DNA of 64,000 nucleotides from Karstenula rhodostoma CBS 690.94 (taxonomy: Eukaryota; Ascomycota; Dothideomycetes; Pleosporales; Didymosphaeriaceae): assembly GCA_010093485.1 (NCBI GenBank), contig MU001503.1, forward strand, positions 1,261,132 to 1,325,131, in the 5' to 3' direction. A model generated the notes under the pieces. It had not been told where the DNA came from. It was given only the letters and a program-made list of their open reading frames with translations, and ran no database searches. Shown one piece after another: positions 1 to 10,760 of this stretch; position 1 is the stretch's first letter; the number at the start of each line of letters is the position of its first letter. The translations under genes and the position numbers were made by a program.

Positions 1-798
<798 letters not shown>

Positions 799-1303
799 TT
801 ATGTAAATGTGTACGAGCCGATGACTGGGCTTAGAAATGTGTATAGCTGGGAGGGCGTGATAGCGCTTTGGGTTCATGTCTTTGGGCATACAAAGGGGTT
901 GTTTTTGCATTGATTGGGAGCATGATACCAGCATTTACGATGCGCATAAATAAATCTCTCCGAAGTCTACTCCAGTGCCGGTTCCGACATGTCTCTTGTC
1001 AGATGGGAAACTCGATCTGTCAAAGTCTCGTGTTATCATGGTGTTGTGTCACGTACAACGTTGAGTCCCGAGGTCGAGTCGTGTTCGCAGTTACCTGGCT
1101 TTAGGTTTGACTTTCACTCGAGTCTCCATTCGGATGGCCAGTTCTAAGCTAGGCGGAAGGGCAAGGAACTTAACCTAGAGCTAGAACCATGGACTTACCC
1201 CACGTGCCACCCCAAGGCAAAGCACCTCTCCTTGTGTGGAATCCACCCAGCAGCTGCCTACGCCCATACCAATCCTGGGAGGACACCACCATCCGTCATT
1301 TTC
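799..1303. other. Intergenic, convergent 3' ends
   Basis: About 500 bp lie between the end of thymidylate synthase and the end of the minus-strand CUE gene. The short open frames here have no recognisable product. It probably holds the two 3' untranslated regions. AATAAATAAA-like A-rich signals occur near 945-955. Confidence 0.5.
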
Positions 1304-1941
1304 TCATACCGTCTTCTGCTCTGCCTTAGCCTTCTCCTCCAATTTCCGCCGCGCAGCGAGGATCATCTCTTCTCTCCGCCGCTGCAGATTCGCCTGTCGT
1401 TCGTTCTTATCCTGTGACCACGCCTTCGTCTTGGGCGTCTCTACCGCCGTTGACTCAGCGGCTTGTCCGACCTTGGAGGCGAGGTTGTACCGCGTGATCA
1501 AGTCTGGCTGTGTGGGCTTTGCGGGCTGGCGGGGTGCTTGGCGCTGGCCAGCGGAAGGTGTAGCTGTCCGCGAGGGTGGGAGTTGGAAGGACGCCGGGGG
1601 CTATCAGTAGAACGTTAGCAACGCTTCCTTCAGCAGCATCCTCCCGGACTGGACAGAAAACGGGCTCCTACCTGCTGCAACGTTCCTCCTGCGAGAAGCG
1701 CCTCCGTAATCACCTGCGCATTGCCGCCCGTCCTATTCAGATTCCAGGCGACGGTACGCCGGTCGAGCTGCGGGAACATCTGCACGAGGTGGTCTATCTG
1801 CGCGGGGTTGAGTCTTGTGGCGCGGTTGTTGGCGGATGAGGGTTGGCCGACGGGTGAGGGCTTGAGGAACCATCGTACGATAAGGACGGTGACGGCGATG
1901 AATACGATGATTTGCGGTATGTTTAGCGTTTGTTCTGCCAT
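1304..1941 (-). CDS. CUE-domain ER membrane protein (CUE1-like), two exons
   Basis: My model is complement(join(1304..1600,1672..1941)), 188 residues. The start at 1941 (MAEQTLNIPQ) leads straight into a single membrane helix (about residues 8-25), a type III/tail-out topology like yeast Cue1. A CUE ubiquitin-binding domain follows at about 44-86, with the MFP motif at residues 55-57 and the di-leucine near 82-83. The 71-bp intron (1601-1671) has a GTAGGA donor, a GCTAACG branch site and a TAG acceptor, and keeps the frame in phase 0. Exon 2 encodes a basic, helical tail rich in Arg, Glu and Lys. In yeast, Cue1 recruits the ubiquitin-conjugating enzyme Ubc7 to the ER for ER-associated degradation. 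The same role here is inferred from architecture. It is divergently transcribed from the neighbouring beta-barrel gene across about 0.5 kb. Confidence 0.85.
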
Positions 1942-2450
1942 GGTCGCGCGGTGCATGGATGTGTTGGAAATGCGGAGTGGTGGCGGTGGGCTGCCACCAA
2001 TAGTAGGGATTATTTGACAGCGGAGGCGAGTTTGCGGTGAACAGTCGTGTGGGTATAATGGGCGATTCAACCGCTTTCAAAGTGTCGCGTGAGGTGTCGC
2101 TATGGTTGGTGAAAGTGAAGGTGTCGAGGTGAGTGACGATGTTGCACACGAGGCAGGGTTGATTATCTCGGCTGAGCCTCGGCGGTGGGGACTCAACCAT
2201 CGCCGAACCATCAGCGGCAGCGCCCGCCCCTTCCCCAAGTTATGACCCACATGTTCCTGAACGCTCCACTCGACTCCTCCCCGTCGCATTCGCACCGCAA
2301 TTGCTCCTCGCCGAAGGGCTGCCTGAGGCTTTCGCTCCCTACGCCATGGTCCAGTTCTGCTTCTGTGATACCCCGTTTTTTGTTCATAATACCCGTTCGT
2401 ACATACATATTTCATCGTAGCGCGACCCACCGCGCACTACACGCGCCGCA
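1942..2450. promoter_or_regulatory. Divergent intergenic region, shared promoter space
   Basis: These 509 bp separate the starts of the CUE-domain gene (minus) and the RlpA-like gene (plus), so both promoters must lie here. No specific factor site can be assigned from sequence alone. The overlapping open frames on both strands look like shadows. Confidence 0.45.
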
Positions 2451-3216
2451 ATGGCCACCACGGCGAAGGAAGTGAAAGTGCCGGAGCCGGCGCATGGGGC
2501 GCAAGGTAGCGCATACAATGCGTCCGACTGGGAAGTGCCGGAAGAAAGCACTGCAACGAGGAAGAGACTGCATCTTGGATCGACAAGCACGCGCTGGGCC
2601 ATTGCAGACCGCTTTGACCGCGTGCTCCCCCCGTACAAACGCTACATAGGCCTCAAGCGTCGAACGTTTCTTTTTGTTCTTCTCGGTGTATTACTTGCCG
2701 TCATTGCGCTTGCCGTAGGCCTCGGTGTTGGCCTGGGAAACAAGCATAAGTTAGTCTAAGCCTGAGCCCTCCTCTCCCACTTATTGATGGTTTGCACTTG
2801 CAGGGACCAGAATCTCCCGCTGCCTAGTAATTCCCAGACTTTCACCGGCGACCTGACGTACTACGGCCCCGGACTGGGCGCGTGCGGTATCGAAAGCAAC
2901 GACGACTCCCCCATCGTCTCCGTGTCGCACTTCACCTTCGACGCGGTGCAGACCGGCAGCAACCCCAACCAGAACCCCCTCTGCGGGAAGAAGATCCGAG
3001 CGCGGCGGACAAGAGAGGATGGGAAGACAGTCAGCGTCGACTTGACTGTCGTGGATCGCTGTGAGTCCTCTCCCGCGCTCAAGTTGGCTATTTGACTAAC
3101 GAGGTACAGGTACGGGGTGTCAACCCACCGACATTGACGTCAGCCCGGCTATGTTTGATAAGCTAGCTAATCATGATCTGGGGAGGGTGGATGTGACTTG
3201 GGCGTGGTTGAAGTAA
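2451..3216 (+). CDS. Membrane-anchored double-psi beta-barrel (RlpA/expansin-like) protein
   Basis: My model is join(2451..2749,2804..3060,3110..3216), 220 residues. The first 70 residues are hydrophilic, and a strong membrane helix follows (about 72-96, FLFVLLGVLLAVIALAVGLG). This predicts a type II signal anchor with the C-terminal domain outside. That domain (about 110-218) has the pattern of fungal RlpA-like/expansin-like double-psi beta-barrels: GDLTYYGPGLGACG, SHFTFDAV, NPLCGKKIR, VDLTVVDRC, then GCQPTDIDVSP and the final DVTWAWLK. Intron 1 has a GTTAGT donor and TTGCAG acceptor; intron 2 has GTGAGT and GTACAG. The second splice restores the conserved DRCTGC motif, which supports it. 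Such domains are usually non-catalytic and bind cell-wall polymers or act as secreted inhibitors. A membrane-tethered wall role is inferred. Confidence 0.85.
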
Positions 3217-3397
3217 CTGTACTTGTGTCGAGTCAGCCATTTTCCTGCAACATTAATACGACACCTCGTCCAAAATTCATCGTAAAGACCTTCCACGCCT
3301 TCGCATTTGTCCTTCTGCAAGCACTTGCACAGCACTTTTCCCCTTGACCACTGCACTCAGCAGCACTGAACGTTTATAACCTTGCAACTCCCTATCC

Positions 3398-5095
3398 ATG
3401 CCTATCTGGGAGAACCGACCAGATAACCCTGCCGACACAAGAACCGTCAAGACTGCCCAAGGCCGCACAATCTCCAAGCCCAACCCCCGCTCAGACTCTC
3501 CCTCGCGTGGCCTTCAACGCCCTTGGCCCGTACATCGTTCAGACACCACAGCCTCCACAACCTCCCAGGGTAGCAAAGTAGTCGACTACAGCGAAATATC
3601 GGAACCCTTCAGAGAAGCACATGCACTCCGAAAGTTAGCCCCGAAACAACAGAGAAACGGGAACCAGACGCCGGACTACCTGCAGAACGGGGAGAGTTCG
3701 AAGAGACGCAGTGAAGCACTAGCGTCGAGTCCGCCAATGTTGCCGGTGGATGGAAAAACTGACGTGGGAGGGTCGCGGATGCGTGAGAAGTTTGACGATT
3801 ACGCCGGAGGTGGGGGACACACGGCAGCTGCCCCTAGACAGCCACGGTTCCTTGAACGCCTCAATGATTACGCCGGAGAAGGAGCAGGGGGCTACGCGAC
3901 TGGGGACCGTGGACGTGTTGGCGACGAGGACGGGTTGGGTGGAAGTCATCAAGCAGGATATAGCGACGTCAGTCTGTGCGAGGACAGGCTGGGCGGAAAT
4001 CATCAAGCAAGATTCAGCAACGTCAGTCTGTGCGAGGAGAGAGAGCATGGGCCAACTCAAGCGCACGACGCACATGTCTATGGCATAGGGGCCCCGGCAC
4101 CCCTGACGCGAGCGACCCGATCCGAGTTACCCATGGATCCAGCTCCTCAGACACAACAGCCTCCGTCTTCTTATGTCCCGCCCGCGTCGCGCTCACAGAT
4201 TACACCCCGTCCCTCCTTCCCCAAAGGAATCTTTCTCAAAATCGGTGTAGGACTACGCAAGGCCGTCACGCACCCAATCACGGTTATCAAATACATCATC
4301 CTTCTCCTTCTCCTCCTCTTTCTCATCTACGCTATCTACAAAATATTACCCGTGTACGACAAACTCCACGACCTGAAAGATAAACTAGCCACCCTCGACG
4401 CCTTCAAAGACAAAGTTACCGCTAAGCTGGGAGGCTGGCTTGACGATGGAAAAGAGCTAGCAGAGAACATGAAAGACAAAACGAAAGAAACTGCGGATAA
4501 GGTCATCGACGCAGCGAACAAAGTGCTCGGGAAGGTGAAGGTAAGTATCCCGCATGTGGAGTTAGATAGGAGGGATGGGGTGGTAGCGACCGCGAGTGCG
4601 ACGACGACTGGGAGTGCATTGATCGTCACGCTACCTTTTCCAGCATCCGCCGCATCCCCGTGGTCAACAGATACGCCGAGTGTCGACGCTACGCCAGTGC
4701 TCTTCGCGCTGGAGGAGAGGAAAGGCTTCAAGCCCACTTCAAAGCCGAAGCCGGGACCAGCTTACCACTGTGGCGTCGGCCAGAACTGCACCAGCGCCGC
4801 ACTCACCCACCGCGCCTACACCCCCCTGCCACTCTTCTTCCTGATAAATCTAGCAAGGTTAGCACGTGGTGTCTCCATCGTTAAAGTTAGTAGAACGGAT
4901 GCGCAGAGGTGCGGCACGTCTACGCTCACGGTTACAGCGACGATATGGACGCCTGGAACGCCGGCGCTTGAGGTACGGGGTGCTTCGTTCCCGCGTGCGA
5001 TGGAAGGGAGAGGTGGAGGGATTTTCGAGTGTCGGAATGGGGTAGGGTACGGGAACTGTAATGACACACGTACTGGTTTCTTGTTCAGTGCGTGA
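3398..5095 (+). CDS. Single-pass membrane protein of unknown function, 565 aa
   Basis: I do not recognise this protein. It is one open frame of 565 codons from an ATG at 3398. The N-terminal half is polar and low-complexity, with repeated DYAGxG motifs and an exact-phase 54-bp duplication (3937 and 3991) encoding two copies of an LGGxHQAxxSxVSLCE unit. A Leu/Ile-rich membrane helix sits at about residues 298-318. After it comes a charged, amphipathic Lys/Asp/Glu-rich helix region (about 324-383) that resembles LEA-like or coiled repeats, then a Ser/Thr-rich linker. A C-terminal part carries several cysteines and a GxxxECRNG motif. A strong donor-like GTAAGT occurs at 4541, but the frame stays open for another 180 codons, so I kept a single exon. 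This is typical of lineage-specific Dothideomycete membrane proteins; localisation is inferred. Confidence 0.65.
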   Translation: MPIWENRPDNPADTRTVKTAQGRTISKPNPRSDSPSRGLQRPWPVHRSDTTASTTSQGSKVVDYSEISEPFREAHALRKLAPKQQRNGNQTPDYLQNGESSKRRSEALASSPPMLPVDGKTDVGGSRMREKFDDYAGGGGHTAAAPRQPRFLERLNDYAGEGAGGYATGDRGRVGDEDGLGGSHQAGYSDVSLCEDRLGGNHQARFSNVSLCEEREHGPTQAHDAHVYGIGAPAPLTRATRSELPMDPAPQTQQPPSSYVPPASRSQITPRPSFPKGIFLKIGVGLRKAVTHPITVIKYIILLLLLLFLIYAIYKILPVYDKLHDLKDKLATLDAFKDKVTAKLGGWLDDGKELAENMKDKTKETADKVIDAANKVLGKVKVSIPHVELDRRDGVVATASATTTGSALIVTLPFPASAASPWSTDTPSVDATPVLFALEERKGFKPTSKPKPGPAYHCGVGQNCTSAALTHRAYTPLPLFFLINLARLARGVSIVKVSRTDAQRCGTSTLTVTATIWTPGTPALEVRGASFPRAMEGRGGGIFECRNGVGYGNCNDTRTGFLFSA

Positions 5096-5453
5096 CTCTG
5101 GTCACGTGTATCAAGAATAGCTGTATTGAAGCCGATACTCAAAGGCGTGTTGGGAGTTATGTCTCTACTTTCCACCTCTCTCATACGTGCCCTTCAGCTT
5201 AGCTTTCTTTGAAATTCTCTTGAAATCAATAAAACCAGACCGTAAGACTAGTTCCGGTCTCAATCTCCGTGGGTATACCTACAATTTAATATTCCCAAGT
5301 GACCCCAACCCAGCCCTAAAACGCCCGCGCCAATGCCATGTTCACTATATCCTACACACCTCCATCGCATCCTTAGAAGCCTCCCACGTCCTTAGATATC
5401 CCTTCACTCTCACTCTAACTCATCAGTACAGCAATACCACACTATGGCCAGAG
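5096..5453. other. Intergenic edge before the AT-rich block
   Basis: About 360 bp of normal-to-slightly AT-rich sequence. CA and TG dinucleotides are still frequent and the last one is near 5,446. No gene is supported. It probably holds the 3' untranslated region of the upstream gene and then the boundary of the RIP block. Confidence 0.5.
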
Positions 5454-5939
5454 TTTCCCTATAATAGGGATATATTTACCTAGATAAATATATTATATCC
5501 CTATATAAATATATTATATCCTTATATAGGGATACTTTAGTTAAAATAGATAATAAATCTTATAAATAGGGAAAAGTTTCCCTCTTTAAGTATAAAATAT
5601 CCCTAAAAAGGATATTTTATATAATAAAATATATATAATTTTATATTTTTATACTATAGTCTTCTTCTATACTAATAGTAATTATTAATATAATAGTAAT
5701 ATATATATAAGAAATAAAAATCTATTATCTTTTTTAAGAATATATATTTAAATACTACTATATATATATACTATTTATTACTAGTATAAGAGCTTATTAT
5801 CTAGTCTTATATTAATAATTATTACTAGTATAAAAGCTTATTATCTAGCTTTATACTAATAATTATTATTAGTATAAGAGTTTATAGATATATAAAGGTT
5901 TTAGAATAGGTAGATAATTACCTCTAAAAATATATTAGT

Positions 5940-7450
5940 CTCTAAGTAGTAGTAATAATAAGGGGGGAAAGGAAAGGGAGAGCTAGTAAAAAAGATATAT
6001 TAGTAGATTTACTACTATATTTCTAATAGTAGTAGTAGTAATAAAGAGGGAAAAAAGAGAACTAATAAAAAAAAGATATATTAGTAAATTTACTATTATA
6101 TTTCTAATAGTAGTAATAGTAATAGAAAGAGAGAAAAGGGAATTAGTAAGAGAGATATATTAGTAGATTTACTACTATACTTTTAGTAGTAGTAGTAGTA
6201 ATAATAAAAAGAGGGAAAGAAGAGCTATAATATTATAGTTAATTACTTAGAATAGAATATAAATTTACTTAAAATATAAAAATAACTATTTAAATATATA
6301 CTTTTATTAATATATTCTTATAGATTATATTAGTAAAAATAGATAGTAGTAATAATAATTTCTATATAATTCTCTCTTTATAAATTTATACTTTATACTA
6401 TTAGATATATAGAGGCTTTAGAGTAGATAAATAGTTATTTTTAAGGACTTATTAGTTTCTAGGTAGTAGTAGTAGTAAAAAGGGAGGGAAAACTAGTAAA
6501 AAAAAAATATATTAGTAGATCTACTATTATACTTCTAGTAATAGTAATAGTAATAGGTAAAAAACTATATAATCCCTTTATTATAAATCTATATTTTATA
6601 CTACTAGATATATAAAGGCTTTAAAGTAAATAAATAATTATTTTTAAGAATTTATTAGTCTCTAGATAGTAGTAGTAGTAAGGGGGGAAAAGGAACTAGT
6701 AAAAAAAAAATATATTAGTAGATCTACTACTATACTTTTAGTAATAGTAGTAGTAGTAATAGTAATAATAATAAGAAAGAAAAAGAAACTAATAAAAAAG
6801 AGATATATTAGTAAATCTACTACTATACTTCTAGTAGTAGTAGTAGTAGTAGTAGTAGTAGAAAGGAAAAAGAAAAAAAAAAAGAGGGGGAAGCTATAGT
6901 ATTATAGTTAACTATCTAGAATAGAATATAAATTTACTTAAAATATAGAAAATATACCTAATAGTTAATAAATATTAATTAAACTTAGCTAGTATAATAT
7001 TATATATTTATATAGTAAAGTTTAAATTTTTATTTACTAAACTATACTTACTCTATATTTTAGTAATAGAACTTATTATATTACTTCTAGCTAGATATAG
7101 CTATTTAAATATATATATATTATTTTTATTAATATACTTTTATAAATTATACTAATAGGGATAGATAGTAGTAGTAGTAAAGAGGGGAGTATTAGTAAAA
7201 GAGATATATATTAATAGATCTACTACTATATTTCTAGTAGTAGTAGTAGTAAAAAAGAGGAAAAGAAAACTAATAAAAAAAAAGTATATTAATAGATCTA
7301 CTACTATACTTCTAGTAGTAGTAGAGAAAAAAAGAAGGGAACTAGTAAAAAAGAAGTATATTAATAGATTTACTACTATACTTCTAGTAGTAGTAGGGAG
7401 AGAAATACTAGTAAAAGAGATATATTAATAGATTTACTACTATATTTCTA
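5940..7450. repeat. Degenerate tandem repeats with a palindromic core
   Basis: About ten copies of a roughly 30-bp core of the form GATATATTAGTAGATCTACT followed by ACTATACTTCT recur near 5994, 6075, 6155, 6497, 6709, 6802, 7203, 7284, 7353 and 7418. Each is bordered by AGT/TAG trinucleotide runs and a purine-rich GAGGGAAAAGA-type spacer. The centre, TAGTAGATCTACTA in the best copies, is a perfect palindrome. Spacing varies (about 65-340 bp). The trinucleotide runs could be RIP products of CAG/CTG-type repeats; that is inference. Confidence 0.7.
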
Positions 7451-9180
7451 ATATTAAGGAGGGGTTATAACTTTTAAGTTAATATTTCTATATAGTTAAA
7501 TATATAAAGTATACTATAAATTTATATAAAAGTAATATTATTATTAATTTACTAAAATTAATAAGGAATAGAGCTTATTTAAAGGTACTTTATTTTCTTA
7601 CTATTATATAAATAGGTTAGTTTTATTAAAAGATTACTTATAGAAAAATTATTTAATAGCTATAAAGTTTTTTATAAGTATAAATATATTAGACTACTCC
7701 TTTTAGTTTTACTATAATATAATTATTTCCTTTTTTTAATTTTAATATCTTTTATCTTATATACTTACTAATAAGATAGTAATACTAAAATTTTTCCTTA
7801 GTAATACTAATTCTTTAGATATAAACTCTCTTTAAAATATATCTAGTAATTAATCTAGTATAAATAGGAGGTAATTTTAGAATATTTAATAAAATATCTC
7901 TTTATACTAATATATTATATACTATATAAGAATTATATAGAAATAAAAACTCTAATACCTCTAGATATTATTATAAATATTTAAAGGGAGGTATAGAAGA
8001 GGTATATTATAGCCTAATAAATATATTATTAGTAAAGGTATAAAGCTTTATTTCTAGCCCTAGTTACTAGTAGTACTAATAGTATATTTCTAGCTCTAAT
8101 AGCTAGTAGTAAAAATACTATATTATTAGCTTTAGTAACTAATAGTAATAATTATATATTTCTAGATCTTATTATAGATCCTTAGAAGAAGGTATAGAAA
8201 AAATATATTATTAGTAAAAATATATAACTTTATATTTAGTTTTAATTACTTATAATACTAGTACTATATTACTAGCCTTAGTTATAATAATAGTTCTATT
8301 ACTATTTTATTTTAGTATAGAATATTATATATATATTTCTAACCCTAGATTATATATAAATATATATTAAATTAATAACTTTAACTCCTCCTCTACTTAG
8401 GCCTATATCCCTCTACCTAAGTCTTCTCCTACTAAGTCTTTTTATTTACTATATAGTAGAGCTTTTTTATAGCCTATCTAGTTTTATCTAATAGAGGGTA
8501 TCCCCTCTTTTTTAGTATTCTAACTAATAATACTATAGGTACTAATATTTTAATATTTATAGGCCCTAAAAAAAGACTTTATAATAGTAAAAATACTAGT
8601 ATAGGTACTAGTACCTATACTAGATTAGATAAGGGTAAAGGTAATACTAATAATAGTACTAATAATAAGAGTATAGGTATAAAACTATAGCTACTTAATA
8701 TATTACTCTACCTATAATATAGAGGATTAGACTTATAATAGTAATAGCTAAGTTACCTATAATAATATCCTCTATAGTAAGTAAGATAGTAGTAGTAAGG
8801 ATAAAAATAAATAGTAGTAGATTCTTATTACTTTTTTTTAAAGGAGGGGGTACTACTCCCCTTTTTTAGATATTATAGTAGGTATAGGGACTAGAATAAT
8901 ATTAGGTATTAACTATTTTAAAATAAAACTACTTATAGGTATTCTAGATAGAATTAAAGTACTTAAAGTTAAATAGTATAATTATATATATTAAGGAGAA
9001 GAAAAATAGCTACTTAATATATATCTAAGTATAAACTTATTTATTTACTAAACTACTATTTATATATTACTATAGTAATTATATTAGAAAAATATATCTA
9101 GTAACTAGTACTAGAAATATACTACTAGTACTATTAGTAATTAAAACTAATTATATATATAAGGGAAATTATCTAGTCTA
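7451..9180. other. Unassigned RIP debris
   Basis: AT-rich sequence with no frame. Around 8030-8170 a short phrase of the form TTTCTAGCCCTAGTTACTAG recurs three to four times with about 50-60 bp spacing, so it too derives from a repeated element. I could not assign a transposon family. Confidence 0.5.
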
Positions 9181-10020
9181 ATAGTCTAGCTATAATTTAT
9201 AATTACTAAGGGACTATATAGATTACTATATAATTAACTAGTATAGACTAACTATAATTAGCCTATATATAATATAACTATAGCTAGTCTATACTAGTAA
9301 AAATAAAGAGAATAAAGAGAAAGAAGTATATAAATAGCTAAGAAAGTATTTAAGGAACTAATAATATTATATAAATTACTATAGAATTAATTAGTATAGA
9401 CTAGCTATAATTAGCTTATATATAGGTATCTATAGCCTATCTAGATAAAGAAAAGGAATAAAATAAAAAGAATAAAAAGGGTAAAAGTAAGGACTAGTAA
9501 TTTAGTACTATAAAGAGTAGCTTCCTACTCCTAAAAACTATATAATTAAAGACTACTCTTTAAGAATAAGATTAATAATATATATTATATTATTAAATAT
9601 TAATCTATACTAAAGTACTTAATATATAGGTAAAGAGAATACTTATAAAGTTAGTAATACTACTAGGGCTAGTAATATAAAGTAGTCTATTTTCTTTACT
9701 ATTAGCTTACTTATCTCTACTATAGAATTAACTAGTATAAACTAGTTTCTCTATAGTAGAGATAAATAGGAGAGGATAGAAAGGAAAGAGAGAATAAAGA
9801 GAAGGGAAGGTATAAATAATTAAAAGAGCCCTAAAATAAGTATCTAAAGGGGTATTTATAGAGCTAGTAATATTATTAATACTAGTAATATAGATAAACT
9901 ATCTTTTCTATTCTTAACTTATTTATCTCTACTATAGAATTAGCTAGTATAGACTAGCTATAATTAACCTATATATAATATAAGTTATAGCTTAACTAGT
10001 AAAAGAAAAAATAGAAAGAG
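9181..10020. repeat. Repeated hairpin-forming module
   Basis: A module starting ATAGAATTAACTAGTATAGA recurs at about 9222, 9376, 9721 and 9932. In the first copy, arms 9237-9256 and 9279-9298 are inverted repeats of 20 bp with one mismatch, separated by 22 bp. Each module is followed by a purine-rich AAAGAGAATAAAGAGA-type stretch. The spacing and inverted arms suggest dispersed copies of a small element or a long decayed array. Confidence 0.6.
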
Positions 10021-10452
10021 TAAAAGAAATATTTAAAAGGTATTTAAGTATTATTATCTCTAGTTATAGTCTCTAAACTAGACTACTTATATTTAAGTTA
10101 TTAATAATTCTCTCTTTAGTCTATTTATTATTTTAGTAGTTATATAATTAGAGACTATTTCTTAGAAATAAAATTAATAGTATATATTATATTATTAGAT
10201 ATTTATCTATACTAGAGTATCTAATATATAGGTAAAAGGAGTATTACTATATAAATAAAGGGGGTACCTAAAGGAGTACCTAGGGGTTCCTAGAGGAGAG
10301 TACTAAAAGGCTAGTATACCTAAGTTATAGAAATAATAGAAGGGAGAGAGCTAGGACTAAAAATATAATTAGGGCTAGAAATATAGTACTAGTATTATTA
10401 GTAGTTAAAATTAGCCTATTTTATAAAACTATTAATATAAGTCTATATATTA

Positions 10453-10760
10453 CTTTTAAAAACCTAATACTAATAATATAAAAGTTAATAAATAAAAATA
10501 GCTCTTTATAATAAAATAAGTTAAAATAGCTATATTTAATAGTAAACTTATAGACCCCCTTTAGAAAACTAATACTAATAATATAGAGGTTAATAAATAA
10601 AAATAGCTCTTTATAGTAAAATAAGTTAAAATAACTATATTTAATAATAAGTCTATAGACCCCCTTTAGAAAACTAATACTAATAATATAGAGATTAATA
10701 AATAAGAATAACTCTCTATAGTAGAGTAAATTAAAATAGCTATATTTAATAATAAGTACT
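10453..10760. repeat. 105-bp tandem repeat, about three copies
   Basis: Units begin with TAATACTAATAATATA at 10465, 10570 and 10675, an exact 105-bp period, and share the internal phrase TAAAATAACTATATTTAATA and a CCCCCTTTAGAAAAC end. Differences between copies are mostly transitions. A period of 105 equals 35 codons, so the array may come from a repeat-containing coding sequence destroyed by RIP. Confidence 0.8.

Noticed and set aside
4541..4546. GTAAGT donor-like site in the 565-residue gene
   Set aside because: The frame stays open for 180 codons beyond it and no matching acceptor improves the protein, so an intron is not needed.
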